Source of the DNA: Branchiostoma belcheri
Lineage: Eukaryota > Chordata > Leptocardii > Amphioxiformes > Branchiostomatidae
DNA: 64,000 bases
Assembly: GCF_001625305.1 (NCBI RefSeq)
Contig: NW_017803943.1
Coordinates: 1,919,195-1,983,194, forward strand
Direction: 5' to 3'
This document shows, one piece after another, positions 48,164-61,257 of the stretch. The first letter of the stretch is position 1; each line of letters opens with the position of its first letter. A program made the translations under genes and the position numbers. The notes beneath the pieces are model-generated. The model saw only the letters and a list, made by a program, of their open reading frames with translations, did not search any database and was not told the DNA's origin.

Positions 48164-49915
48164 TATTGTGGAGGGGTCGGTTCGTATCATTCGGGTCCCT
48201 CGCATCCACGAAATAATATAAAGGTACCACGGTTCTATAACCACAGCATCCAGCCGCTAAAACAAACCGCTCCCCTCTCCCAGCCGCCCGTGTACTTAGT
48301 TTGTGGCGGTACGAGCTGTTGTATTTCTGTGGCGTTTTACGACAGTGGCACTGACTATGTATTACCCACAATTCAACAAAGCCCCACGTTCAATACATGC
48401 AATCTGCTGTGTTGCCTCATTAATCACCTAGGCGCATCCATGTTTTACAAGCTCCGGGGTCCCGATCTAGCGATTCTGGCTCTGAATACGTAAAAAAGAA
48501 AAGATTCAAAAAAGGTCACCCCTAGAAGCTAGGGTGATCTCACCATCCCGTGAAACAGTAAGTCAGATGTCAATGAAGGTCAATACTCAGTGCTTATTAG
48601 CATATATTTTCATGACGAATTGATAGGAATATATGAGGGTCCTAACTACTGCTAAGTAGTCACGAATTCACAAAGAAAACCGATTCAGAAACCGAGTTTG
48701 CTTCGCAGCAAGGGCTCCAGTGCATATTTATATCAGCGTGACCACCCAGAAATTCAACTTCCGTGCAATTTGCTGCTGTCATTTCATGTAATTCATACAT
48801 TACGGGCAGATAATCCCCGTTACGCGGCTTATAACCGCAGGCAATTGTCGCAAAGTCTGACATATAGAAATCCCTTAGAGGGGATATGATGAATTGCTAC
48901 ATGTCTCGTCGGGTATAAGCAGTCGGTTCTTCACATAAGCCCAAGGCCAGATGAGGACCTCCTTGAAAGGACGGCTTCGGAACCGCTTCCATTACTCCAG
49001 AATTCTCTAGTGTGTCTGTTCGGAAAGCGATGCCTTTTCTCGGTAGAAGACTTAATTGTCTAGACGTTTCCCTGAACAATTTAGCGTGATGCAGAATTAT
49101 GCATGAATCATACAAGGCAGGGTATGTACTTGCCACTTGAACTCTCACTGGGGAATGGCGGCAGCTGCAGCCGTAGTCTAGAGAAGTGCAGTTGCCGGGA
49201 TCTAAGCCATCAGAGAAACTTTTTAGAAGACGTGCAGAGAGCCTCGGGGTTGCATTACACCGCCTGTAGGTGTTTGGTCCTGTCTAATAATTCACCATTG
49301 CTAGATCCCTCGCACTCATATTATCATCGGTGCTGTTGAGTCCGCTCCAAGGGTTGCTGCCAGTGTAGTCCATTACGTAGATTGGAACACGACAGCAGAG
49401 CTTAAAGTCATAGCAGCCAGGCGCTAGGCACACACAACTGCGAGTTACACATCCCGGTCACGTATCCTCTCAACTCCTTCCGATACATTTACCAAAGCAC
49501 GACATGAATGGGCCCATATTACAGCATTTCAGTCTAGTCCAATGCGAGGGAACTCTAAATCGAGGGCCTAATTGTGCGCTGAATGCCAATGCCCTTTCCA
49601 GCGGCTCTTCAACCGTGTCGTCACCCCGCCAGCATTTGATGGCATCTCGTCCCGGTTTCTCGCCGACGGATACAAAAGGATTAAACTAGATTGGCACCTA
49701 TGACTTCACATTCGCACGAGAGCTTTTTGCTCATGCAAAGATATGGCATTTGTAGATAAGTGGAGCATCCTATGCCGAGGGACGATCGATATGTAGTATA
49801 AGTGAGATGCTTTTTGACTCTGCGTAACATCATTAAGTTACAGTTTCTATTTGTAGAGACTTTTGAGGACCTTGACTCGGGAATATCTAATCACTTTAAA
49901 AGCATTCCATGCAAT
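48164..49915. other. Unassigned, relatively GC-rich
   Basis: Upstream of the proposed promoter. Overlapping open frames on both strands (48143-48493 plus, 48111-48371 minus) have no recognisable domain. Confidence 0.35.
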
Positions 49916-49919
49916 TTAA

Positions 49920-50145
49920 AAAAAAAACTACGTGAGGCGTCTCTGTGTATTTGGTACCGACCATAGATAGCTAGAAACCGGCAGCCTACGATACAACACA
50001 GCAACCGTTTTCCGTCCGCGACATCGCCTTCTTGCCCTACAGATATCAAAATTCTATGGGATAGGATTGATTCAACTTACTACTTGAAATGGCCAAAATA
50101 TTGACTTGGGAAATCCAGTTTTGCCGTCCTGAAACTGCATTGGAT
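49920..50145. mobile_element. MITE-like element, family B (right part)
   Basis: Contains ctacgtgaggcgtctctgtg, cttgccctacagatatcaaa, gattgattcaacttactact and the terminus aaatccagttttgccgtcct followed by gaaactgcattggatgc. Confidence 0.7.
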
Positions 50146-50769
50146 GCATTTAAATGAGAGTTCCAGGATTTTTGAGGTATCATCATTATGGCGTTTCATA
50201 GTAGCTATCTTTATTATTCAGTGAATAAAAAACAAATCTATGTCACTGTGGCAGTAATAATAAGTTGTAATAATACAGCAACATAACATCATTAATAAAA
50301 TGTAATAATGCACTGACAAATATTCAACTTGCTAATAAATCAAAACGGGATAATTAGACGGAATGAGATACCATCCTAATTAACAACCGTAAAACACTGT
50401 ATGCGGTTTTACGTGATAACAGAATTATGTTTAATCACAACACAGGTATTCATGACGTAGCAAGGGTATTTGCACCACTACCGTCCTAAATTCAGTTAGC
50501 TTAGCCTAGGGATTTTCCGTGGGCAATTCATAATGCTTCTTAACATTCTCTCAACAGTGCAGCTTCGCGGTGGTCTATTTAGATATTCCTTAAGATACGG
50601 GAGGGTATGTCCTTGCGAAGAAGTCGAAGGCGTATCTCAAAGGGAGTGTAATTTGATGAAGTAAGTTCAAAAGATAGTTCGGCGATTACACTTTTAGAGA
50701 GATAGCGTCTTGCATACATGGCTACAGTAGAAGAGAGAAGACTGTTCATGAATGGAATTGCATCTTACA
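50146..50769. other. Unassigned
   Basis: AT-rich spacer between two family B fragments. No gene recognised. Confidence 0.35.
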
Positions 50770-51060
50770 ATGCAATTTTTAATGGCAGAAAAAGAACTTG
50801 ATTTCCAAAGTCAATTTTTACTTTTAATCTATGAATTTGAATCCACTGATATCTTTGAGGCAAAAATTCGATGTCACTGAAGGATCATTTTTATCGTGGG
50901 CCGGTACACAATAAATATCGTAGCTTATTTTGGGCTGCTTCGAATGCTTCAAGCCTGAAATGATGACAAAAATGTACTAAAAATGGCAGTAAATGTTCCT
51001 CAGAAATTATTCACATTATTCCTCATCAAGAATTTTTTTTGCCACCGGTGCCACTTTTTG
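50770..51060. mobile_element. MITE-like element, family B (left part)
   Basis: Contains tatctttgaggcaaaaattc, gatgtcactgaaggatc, cgaatgcttcaagcc, a gatgacaaaaatgtac block and aaaatggcagtaaatgttcc, in family order. The end is degraded (tttttgccaccggtgcc near 51047). Confidence 0.6.
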
Positions 51061-51984
51061 TTTTCCCAAATGTTGCTTAGGAAGGTTACTTGTATAGGGC
51101 AAAATTGTTGTTTAGTTTCTGGTTTCATTTTCCCTTTACAATGCATATGAAATAGCATTTCAGGACGTTTCAAATTCAGATGCAAAATTTACGTAACTTA
51201 CCTGGAGTCAACCCACAGAAAAGGCTATTATCAGTTTGGAAGTCAGAGACATAGCATTATTCTCCTAGGCCATATGTCTAGACGTCTATTCAAAAGAGGG
51301 AATTTGAAGACATAAATTTATATGTTTTTGGCAAAATTCTATATTTCTTTCATGTGTAGCAATGTATTTCCGGTAATTGTAGGTTATAATTGATAATGAG
51401 TGAAGATGCATTATGAACATTTAATTATCTTATATATATTTACCGTAAACAAATTTAAATGAAGCTAGCTTGTCCTCACGACTGGCAAGCATAACATTGG
51501 ACTACATACGAAACCACGCATAGACCTTTCTTCGATCGACAAGACGGGCTGGGCATTTGCCCCACTCAAATGCCAGATGTTTCCTGGAAAAACTTCCGAA
51601 TGCCAATGTCCAAACGATTCAAACGCAAACCTTTTGCCATAGGGCAGTGCCGCTTCTACATCATATAACCTACGGGGTTCACGCTACGCAGTATGTCAAA
51701 GTTAGCGATATTTTACGGTTCTCTGGACGCAAACGGAACAGTTATAGGCAGGCAGAGTCGTCTGCCCTTATCAGTTTTAAACACTCTTGTCAGTGGATGT
51801 TCTTGAGTAGATCCACACGTAATACAAACAGGACATCTCGGCGTCTTGCAAACGATAGAATCGATGGTAATAGATTCACGTCGTCTCTGGCAACCGCCCG
51901 ATCTGATGCACGTTACATCACGGCGAGGGTAAATCTCGCGAGAGAGATAGATCTCGCGTGATATGTAAACTTTGGCGGTCATAC
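51061..51984. other. Unassigned, downstream of the CULT-like exon
   Basis: A plus-strand frame at 51557-51961 is open but unrecognisable. Near 51930-51960 a palindromic pair of tctcgcg/cgcgaga words occurs. No CULT continuation was found. Confidence 0.3.
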
Positions 51985-52093
51985 ATGAAGGACAGAGAAG
52001 GACGTTATTACATCGATGTAGTATTTTAAGCCGCCTCATGATTCTCTGAGCGCAGATAAGATATTTGAGACGATATTGCATCAGTAATAACTC
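51985..52093 (-). CDS. Cereblon/CULT-like exon (orphan)
   Basis: The minus strand encodes EELLLMQYRLKYLICAQRIM and then RRLKILHRCNNVLLCPSC. Spacing and residues resemble the segment linking the LON and CULT domains of cereblon: two acidic residues, an L-x-(I/M)-Q turn, a helix ending in (K/R)C, then L-C-x-x-C, the first zinc-binding pair of CULT. An acceptor-like tttgag precedes 52093 (phase 0) and a GTATGA donor follows 51985 (phase 1). The frame remains open upstream to an ATG at 52144 with a hydrophobic start, so a secreted CULT-type protein is an alternative. I could not find the rest of the CULT domain nearby. Comparison is from memory. Confidence 0.3.
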
Positions 52094-52239
52094 CTCAAAT
52101 GAGATACAATGTAAAGCGACGTAGATAATTAGTCTACCAGACATGTTGATATGACTATGTACTACATGACGAATGTGTTAATTTCTACAAATATATTTGT
52201 GTCGATCTAAACAGCTTCGTCATTTCTTTTAAAACTTGA

Positions 52240-52385
52240 AATTTAACAGCAGTTATGAGGGCATTTGATTATTTTAAACCTTCAATAAAGATACTCTTTT
52301 TACACAACCAAGAGGTTTGACAACCGACATTTTGATGACCGTCTGTCATCACCTTCCTCAGGACAATTCTGTCTGGTTCACATGT
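52240..52385 (-). mobile_element. Probable Penelope-like element 3' remnant
   Basis: On the minus strand: ttgtcctgaggaaggtgatg, then acggtcatcaaaatgtcgg, then aagagtatctttattgaagg. This word order is typical of the 3' ends of Penelope-like retroelements in invertebrates (recognised from memory). No open frame of useful length remains. Confidence 0.35.
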
Positions 52386-54849
52386 TGCACAGCACAGGTG
52401 TCGCCGTAATAGATTCGTTCCCTAATGCAAAGTATTTACATATCTACATGGTTATGGGGAACTGTATCACACAATGCGGCCCAAAACGTACATGACTGTG
52501 TTATGTGCATAATGCTGCAGAAAAAAGTACTGCTGCAGAAAAAGAAGCTACAGGGAACCTCTAGGTTGTGTAAAAGGAGTCTCTTCGTTGTGACTTACCG
52601 ACCTAATGAAACGTTAACTATTCAAGGAGATTGTCAAATTTATTTTCTCAAAGGTGTACTTGCTGTTCATCGTAATCGACGTTACAAAGCCCCCTCAGCA
52701 ATACCATTTGCATTGGATAAAGGAACTGGGGAGTTACTAATTGGTGGATCAGCCACTTCAAAGTACCAACCGCCACATTCCAGACAGTCGCTATGAGGAA
52801 GCTCAATTTTACTACCAACACTAAGGCCGCCAGTCCAGACTGATTAATATTTGACGGTCCTACTGTGATAATGACTTGGCCAGAACCTCTCACCGTATTT
52901 CTTTTCATTACTCGGGAGATCGTATTTTATCTTCAAGGACTGATCAAGGATTTGGGTGATGGAAACGCGATTCTTGTTAACTCAAGGTACGGAAATATTG
53001 GTGGTTGTACTGTGTGTCTGTGTCTCCTAATAAACTTCGGTTGCATGGTGGGTGGGAGGGGATTTTGACAGGTGATTGATAGGGAGGTCACGTCTGAAGG
53101 TGACTCATGATCAGGCGCAGGGTGAGAGAAGGGACTGGGCAGTTTGTGGAGGAATTCAGAAAGCGGTGTAATACCAGATTGAATCACATCATACACATTT
53201 TAAATAAATCAAACCCAAACGTTTCACCCGAGACATTTTCCGGTCATACGGACACCAAAAGACCCAAAAGACTTGCCGGAAATATGACATATCTTTATTA
53301 TTACTTATAATATAGTGGAGTGTCAAGAAAAATATATGACAGTAATAACGCCATAATATGATTTCATAAGGACTTTGGTCTGATCAATGCATGGTATTTT
53401 CAGTTAGATATAAAATGCAATTTTCAATTGTCAGCTAAGCTGTTATGCAACTGGCATCGATAAGTCGCAAATTGTTAGACAAAACCCCTTAACGACCGTC
53501 TCTATTTGCAAAAGTGTAATCAGAGAGGGTCATTTCACGAACAAATGCGCGCTGAAATATGCCTCCTGACAGCTCAATAGAGGTACTGTAAGAAACCTAA
53601 CACAGTAATCAATAGACAAAATCATTTTCATTAGGATGAAATAGGAGACATATCGACTATTTCGCCGCAGTGGGGAAGAGGATTTCCCCACCAATGTTGA
53701 TAGAATAACCTTTAGCATATTTTCTCCTTCACCTCCACACGTTGTCAGTAAGGTATCAACGGGATACTTTGAAGGTAACCCGACTTTGCCGGCGGCACTT
53801 TCATCAACTGCATTGACCAAAATTGCCCTGACGGGGCGCTCTGGTATACAGGACAGACATCTACAGTTCATGACCTTTTCACATTAACATGCCGAAAACG
53901 CCAAACCTCGTTAACAACCTATGTCCTCATGTGAAAACCTCATCACAAGGCGGACAAAGCTTGATCCGGTAGAATTCCTAGAAGCCATATTATCACAGGA
54001 CCCGATATGTTGTTGTGTGTGTGATTTGCATAGATATAGCTATGGCTATAGATATGGCTATTGAACGAAAATGCTGTAGCTGTGATCATGCTGGGTTAGA
54101 GTTTTCAAACGAAAATGTGTGGCAACACAGATAAGAACCCTTTGTTGAGAATCTGGGTCTTTCAGATCTAGTTCCGGATTCAGATTCAGCTTTATTGATC
54201 TTGGCATTGACATGTTAAATACAATTTCACCTGAAATCCGCCAACAGGGTACATACACAACAAATCTAAAATACGAATTAATTATCAGGTTAAAAGTTAT
54301 ACATTGATGAATGTGTATTCAATGCATAGTTGAGGAAAATTATTTAAAGAGCGTTTACATAAATTTGAAAACAAATAATACGATTGGCTGTTATAGTACA
54401 GTTTTAGCGCTCCTCTACCCAATAGATTGATATTAGTTGGAAAGTATAAGTCGAATATGTGTTGAAAAAGACACAGAATCATTATCTTGAAGCTTGGACT
54501 GGAAAAACAATTTTTATCTTTTCTACATTTATGAAACATCATACAATATATAATTAAAATTTGTATATAGCATCCGCACAGTGGAATGACTTAAACGTAC
54601 ATTATTGGAAAATAATGAACGAACTTCACCGCTTTTTCTGTGGGGATTTCTTTTCTGATAATCATAATCTAAAATAGACAGCGCATAATAACCTTCAATA
54701 TATATTATAATATCTGCCAGGAATCTTTATGTGGTTATTATCGATTGTGGAAGTGGTGCTTCCTAGGGCCAGGGGTGTACTTTTAATTCTCAGCGAGAAA
54801 CTTTACAGCATCTGAGGTTCTGAACAGAGCCAATTTGCTAAGTCTACAA
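52386..54849. other. Unassigned
   Basis: Open frames at 52425-52796 (plus), 52648-52908 (minus) and 53530-53871 (minus) were inspected; none has a recognisable domain or convincing splice sites. Confidence 0.3.
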
Positions 54850-55145
54850 GCCTAGAGCCCCTGTCAAACGTAGCTGATCATGAAGACCACCATGAACACT
54901 ACCAAACACATTCCAACTATGGTTATACATAATTAGGAGAAGGTCGGGAGCAAGGTCGGCTGTGGTTGGCTGTGCTCGCTGAGGTCGGCTACTGTTCAAC
55001 TGCGCCAACGCAGGCGAATGTTTAAAGATGATAAAAAGAACATTCGGCTGCGGATGGGAGCTTGGGTCATGGTTGGAGACTGGTTGGCTGGTGGTTGGGA
55101 GTACGTAAGCAGTGGTCGGGTGCGGTTGGGACCTAGGAGAATTTC
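54850..55145 (+). repeat. Repeat family C copy, long
   Basis: Begins agcccctgtcaaacgtagct. It contains aggagaaggtcgggagcaag, ctgaggtcggctactgttca, actgcgccaacgcaggcgaa and ggttggctggtggttgggag. It is one of the most complete copies in the window. Confidence 0.7.
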
Positions 55146-55212
55146 CCCGGCCAATACAATGAATCTGTAAATACCGTAATCTGTAAATAGCTTTTCTGCA
55201 AACCTTTTTTTT

Positions 55213-55440
55213 TAATTAGCACGCTCGTATCAGTTTAAGAAATCCCAGAGATATCATCCATATAGGAAATAATAGGAAAGTTTATTGCAAATACATGCCC
55301 GAGGGCTAATTGCAGTTACAAACAACACAAGAAAGAAAATACAATGGTATGTGAGACTATATCTACGTCCGTAACATTATACTATACTCTACAACATACA
55401 TGGTACAAGCTATAGATATAATCACATCATCATGGCCTAA
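55213..55440. mobile_element. MITE-like element, family A (right part, interrupted)
   Basis: gcacgctcgtatcagtttaa and gatatcatccatatag match the right half of the 18684 copy. A terminus-like aatcacatcatcatggccta occurs at about 55421-55440 after about 150 bp of unrelated sequence, which suggests an insertion. Confidence 0.5.
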
Positions 55441-57640
55441 CCTAAAAGTTTTTTGATAAAGTCAATGATAACAGCAAAGTTTGCAAAACAGCACACATAT
55501 GAACTGCAGTAACCTTAGAATAATCAGACGGAATCGTATCTTTTGATGCTTATCTCAAGTGCTCTTCCCTCTGATAATTTGATTCAAACCCTGGGGGATA
55601 GTATTTCTGCTCATCTCATCGGCAAAGTTCGTTTGGGGTGAAGCGTAACAATTTGTTTTTACAACTGAAGCGAAAATTACCCCGCCGAAGGGGATAAAAC
55701 CGTTTAATGAAATTAGTATCTTCTCATACTTTGAGCTATTTCATCGTGATTTTATATTGAGCAATATGCATATTTGTGGCAAAGTTTACATAGCCTGAAG
55801 GCTGGCATCATGTTTGGCCCCCCTCCCCCTGAACTAGAGAATTGACACTCTGTCCCTGACCGCAAGCAAACGCAATGTTTGGGTCCACATAAATCTGCAT
55901 ACAAATGCAAAAACTATAAGTCTTCAGGAGCAACCATCCTTTTAAAACACTCCTGAAGTTGGGAATGTTTCTTCCGGGTGACAGGGTCGCAGCGTCACTG
56001 AATAATGAAACACGCTTCGCAGGAGCCGAGTGTCACCTTGGTACATGCCTGTCTGAATAAATGACAGGAAATTCGTGCGACAGATAATTATGGCGCTGCC
56101 TTCCGAGCTCTGCTGCGCGCGTCAAGGTCAAATTCACATTCCGGAACAGCGAACGTTATTACGAACGAGTAGAGATCCATGTCTGACGCTTTGCAAAATA
56201 AAATGCCGCCCCCCCCCACCTTGGGCGATTCAAAATGGCGGCTCTGTAGTCACTTGTGTATACGATGTTATCCAACCAGCAGTGCGCTTCCTCCGTGTGA
56301 TTCCGCATGCTGTATTTAATGTTATCAATGAAATGATGTCAGCGTAAAGGTCATGCGCGAAATTGCAGCAATTCTTTAGAGGGTTACAAAGTGTCAGTGA
56401 TCGCTGCTGCTGCCTCGTAATTATGGGAAACGGATCCGTGGAATTATCTTTGTCTCGGCTTCAATCAGATTTAAGCCACCGAACGATGATGAGTCGCCTA
56501 GACGTGCTATCGTTAAACTAAGGCACGCTATTGTCATTGCAATATCCTAATGTTTTTGTTACCTCTATGAAAAATGAAGGTATTGTTTTGGGTCTGTCTG
56601 TGTGTCCGTGTGTGATATGAGGACTTAATTGATTTACACAATTAGTGAAGGGATTCTAAAACTCCACTGTTGTACACAATAGGGCGCAGATACGTGTATA
56701 TTGTATAATCTTTGTCAGGTTGAACATGATACAAATTATGCAAGTAACTATGGAAAATCCTACGGTTCATTGTTGCTTAAAATAACAATTTCATACATGT
56801 GTAAGTCATCTAAAGGTACGCATCGCTGTGTATATATTTTGCAAATGGTAGGATATTTGTATAATTAATACTAAATGTAAACAAGAAACATCGCCAAAGG
56901 ATAGCACTTTCACATATAAGATATATACAATTTAAGTTCAGTGAACCCTATATTGAAATACATACTAATCATAACCTTATTTCCATAATCAATGAGACAA
57001 GTCAGAAATAAAAAATACAAAAGCTCCAAATGTTTCACGGAGTTATGAGGTATCTGAATTCCTGTTCTTTCATTTATAAAGTTACATAGGCTAATTATAT
57101 ATATATAATATCTTCATGAAAAAGCAGTGATTGATCGCTGTTGCTGCTTTACACTGCGCTATGATGAGGGCGATGATAGGAACTATTGTTGTGTTACGAG
57201 AAGTGGCCGTCGAGGGGATTTCTAATGGCAAGCATAAGTGCGTTAATGATACACTATTATTGCTTATCTTCTACCATATACAAGCATTAGTGGCACAATA
57301 AACAACAGTTATTGGTTGTTTTCCATAATTAGTTTACATCATTGCGGCGTTTTGTTACAGACATCTTCATGATAACGTTGAACCATGGTTGTTTCTGTTA
57401 CCGAACTGTTTCCTAATATGGTGTTGTTTATTTCGACTGATTTGTTGTTGTCATTATGTTTTTGTTATTGGTAAATGGCATCTTTCTTTCCGGGTTGTTC
57501 TTAATGCTTATAAACTTGTTGCAATAAATTTTAACTCAAAGTAAAAGTTCTATTGACAGAATATATTCTGAAACATAATTAAACTAATATCCAAGACAAT
57601 ATAACATAACATAGAATAAATCGGGGTCTAACATAGCTAA
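55441..57640. other. Unassigned; one small repeat
   Basis: At 56560-56620, gttacctctatgaaaaatga followed by aggtattgttttgggtctgt forms a short hairpin and precedes a gtctgtgtgtccgtgtg run; this resembles a widespread invertebrate interspersed repeat. No gene supported. Confidence 0.35.
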
Positions 57641-57647
57641 TCAGTAA

Positions 57648-58375
57648 AATGCTGTTCAGCCAAACGTTACTGTTCAAGCTTTTGCTTCTTTTTGAGTCAA
57701 AACATTGCTGTTCACTTAAACCATCGCTGTCCAGTCGAATCATTGCTGTTCAGTTCCATTGTGTTTATTTCATTTTGATCCTGCTTCGAAAAGACTCGAC
57801 TAGTGTTCATCTCATAGAACAGTTATACATCAATCAAAACTGATCGATTGAATCAATAATAAATCTCTCTAGCGGAGTCATTGTAGCTAAGTATTTGGAA
57901 ATGTCTTACGGCATTGCCAAATCATTGCTATTCAGTAAATAAAGCATTGCTGTTCAGTGAAACCATTGATGATGAGTAAAATCATTGGTGTTTGGTCAAC
58001 GTATGGCTTTTCATTCAAAACATTGCTGTTTAGTCACATAAATCAGTCAAACCATTGCTGCTCATTCAAATTATTGCTGACGTCAAACCAATCCTGTTCA
58101 GTCAGATCATTGCTGTTCAATCATAGCATGGCTATATCCAGTACAAATGCTGGCCAAAACATTGCATTTCACTTAAACCATTGCTGTTCAGTAGAATTAT
58201 TGCTGTTCGGTGTCATCTTTCCTTTTGATCCATTTTGTTCCTGCTTCGGAAAGAATCGACTACTGTTAATCTCATACAACCGTTAAACATCAATCAAGAT
58301 GATGGATTGAACCAATCATAAATTACTCTCGCGGAGTCATTGCAGCTAATTACTGGCAAATATCTCCGGTCAAAA
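57648..58375. repeat. 19-20-bp minisatellite inside a larger duplication
   Basis: Subunits of the form aaaccattgctgttcagtc occur at about 57648-57758 and 57918-58215. Each block is followed by a related unique-type flank: 57758-57912 (gatcctgcttcgaaaagact ... gcggagtcattgtagctaa) and 58213-58375 (ttcctgcttcggaaagaatc ... gcggagtcattgcagctaa). The whole block-plus-flank is therefore duplicated with a period of about 460 bp. Confidence 0.85.
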
Positions 58376-59904
58376 CTTACGAGTTATTTTCCGCTGACAA
58401 GCTCGCCCATATGCTTAAGGCTAATGTAGTCTCTCGGTTGGACGGCGATCTGTAATTGAAAGTTGTAAGCCAGACCTGTCCTAAAGGCAACGTTACACAA
58501 GTCTAATTGGTCAATGGAAATGCGGTTTTGTTGAACTTACAGCAGTAGATATCGTTTAGTTGCTTTTACATTTAAAATGTGAGACTGGTGCTTGTACAAG
58601 CTGGTTTCTACAAATAATTTAGTCGCAAAATTAACGACAAACTGTTAAATTGCCAGTATCAATTTATGACGACAAAATTATAGCAATTTATGGGAACTGT
58701 TCCTTCTTCTGGCTTTGAAAATTAACAGTTACTGTAATAGTTAACGGCTTCGGATTAATATCATATATATATGTTGGATACAATATTATTGCAGGCTAAC
58801 CCTTCGGCAGATTCAGGCAATATAGTCTAGACTTTACAATTGACCTTCGACCTCCTTGTGTAACCTTTGAGGTTAACGCATATACCTGAAGTCAAGGCCA
58901 CAGCACACAGTATTAATTGGCCACCCTGGAGGCTATACGGCGCGAGTATACAAAGCAGTGCGGTCGGAATTCTCGAAGCCTGACTGGATTGACCAATTTG
59001 AGAGGTAGCCAGGAGTAAACTGAGTTTGTATAGAAATGTATCGGCTGTATGATTTGTGTTGTGAAGCCTTTTCTGTATAAATGCGCAGCATTACGTATAC
59101 GCAGCTGCGTTCCAGGGTGAGCCGGCTGCAGTTCAGTTGACCTCTGCAGGGCGCTATATAAAGCGAGAGTCTCATTGTTTTCAGCTATGTAATAGATTAT
59201 ACAACAAACTAAAAACATATGTGTGCTCCGTATTTCACAAGTGTATTCTACTTTAATTCTAACACGTCGAATTGAGTCACCTTGGTCGTCCTTAACTACA
59301 GAAATCCCCATAGTACGAAAACTGTGATCTACTACCTAAATCCTGCTCACCCCTTACCCATCACTCATAACCACACGTGTGAATAATCGTGACGCCGGTT
59401 TCAAGCTATCCAGAGGTCGGGTGTAAAGAGCAAACGTATTCATTGGGACGACAACGCAGGTTAATTACAGTTTGTAGTAGATCTGGACCTTTGGTATCTA
59501 AACCCTGGCAGCTTCACTGAACTGTAAGGTAGAATCTGCTCAACGTGTCATGGATTAGTTCTGACTCAGTTGGCATCTTCCCTTCAGAGGTAATTGGTTT
59601 TAATCTAAATGTTAATGTTATTGATGTACAATCCCGTGTAATTCAATTATCTGTGGTTGTCTTTTGGCAGGCAGCAAATTTTGGATTTTCGACGCTGTAA
59701 AATTTTCAATCGTTTCGACTTTGCGGTAGTCGTATATCTTCCTGGTATCTCGTTGACGCGTGGCGCTGGGATGTTATCGAAGAACGCAGGATAAAGGACT
59801 TGTTTTCATCTCTTCATACCCTGACGCACTTAAACGACCTTCTTACGAACACAAGCTAACCAAGCTGCAATGTTGGCTGAAGTTAGTGAGCAGTCTGGCC
59901 AGAT
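58376..59904. other. Unassigned
   Basis: A minus-strand frame at 58913-59311 is open for 132 codons without recognisable domain or splice context. No repeat recognised. Confidence 0.3.
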
Positions 59905-60150
59905 ACAGGCTACGCCTACCTTTCTACACAAACCGAATCAAAATTAAGTTTAATTTGAATGCCACCTACTCCTCAACCTACTCCCAAACCGGCCAACCAT
60001 GGATGGCCAAACCATTGCCGAATGTTTAAAACATTTTGAAACATTCTGCTGCCGTACAGAAGCCGACCTGCCCGAACACCAGCCAACATTGCTCCCGACC
60101 TACTCCTAACCATAAGGATTGCTCCGAAGGCCATATTCGGCTATGTCCGA
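59905..60150 (-). repeat. Repeat family C copy, inverted
   Basis: Contains ccacctactcctcaacctac, ccaaccatggatggccaaac, gaagccgacctgcccgaaca and gacctactcctaaccataag. The plus-strand open frame ending at 60029 is repeat sequence. Confidence 0.65.
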
Positions 60151-61257
60151 CATGGCTCTTAAAGTAAATAACCGTCTCCGTGAGGACTACACATGTTTCC
60201 CAATTTGATTTCATTATGTACAGGTGGCTATGACGTCAAGACGTCAAGACGAGAGACCTAAACTCCAGGAAAGCATGTTGTAGGAGAACGACCTCATCTG
60301 ACCCCTGTTAAAGGCCGGATATTGAGAACGCAAAGAGGGTCACCATGCACCCTCTGGGGACTTGCACATATTAGACTTTTCATATCATCTGGGCTTATTT
60401 ATTTATTTATTCCATTACAAGACGACTGGGTAGCATTTTCCGGTTACAAAGCCGATTTCCAAATGGGCCGGCCATCAGCATATGTAGGACAATTTTATGT
60501 TTAGTCTGAAGACAAAAGTGGACAACATACAAAAGAAACAAATAACACCGATGCATTTAATACTCCGTCCTGTAGCCGTTCCAAGGTTCACAATGTCCAC
60601 TGTAGGTCAAATATGGGAGTAGAGGTCAGAAAGTTACATGAAACGTGCATCTAACCATATACTAGCAACGCGTTTCTGAATATCAGAATCAGTGAAAACT
60701 GCAATGCAAGGAACAGTCCAGGGAGGAAAAATTGGTAGGCAAAACGGAAAAGATGTGAAGATGATTTGAGAGAATGAATGGAGCAGTAGCATACAAACAG
60801 AAAACCGGGAATGGTGGGGAAAACTGGTAGTCAGATCATTGTTGGTGCACATCGGATATCAGACTAAGATAGATTCATAGCCATTTCTCTCGTTATGAGA
60901 ACCTCAGTGAGAATTCCAAGGAATTGTCAGAATTTATAATGAATTTTCCAGATTTCTTGCCGATGTTGCCATAATCCCTTCCCTTTGTTCTTATGAGTGG
61001 TTCAAATCTTACTATCTGGTCTCTAAATCGAAAAAAAAATTTCAAGATTATATCAAAATATAATGGCAGTGGACAAGAAAATCATCCATATTTCTTTCGG
61101 TTCCCCTGCCCTCTAAATGGTTCGATTTTGACTCCTAATTTTTGCCACGCCGTGACCCCACCATTGTACAACTGACAATATGAACCGGCCATTTACGACT
61201 GGGGGATTTCCCTATAGGTTATCTGTCAAGTAAGTCCTGCTCAAAACGATCAATAGT
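60151..61257. other. Unassigned
   Basis: No gene or repeat recognised. A direct tacgtcaagacgtcaagacg duplication occurs at about 60232-60250. Confidence 0.3.

Noticed and set aside
58913..59311. 132-codon minus-strand open frame
   Set aside because: No domain, no splice context and an overlapping second open frame on the same strand; probably chance.
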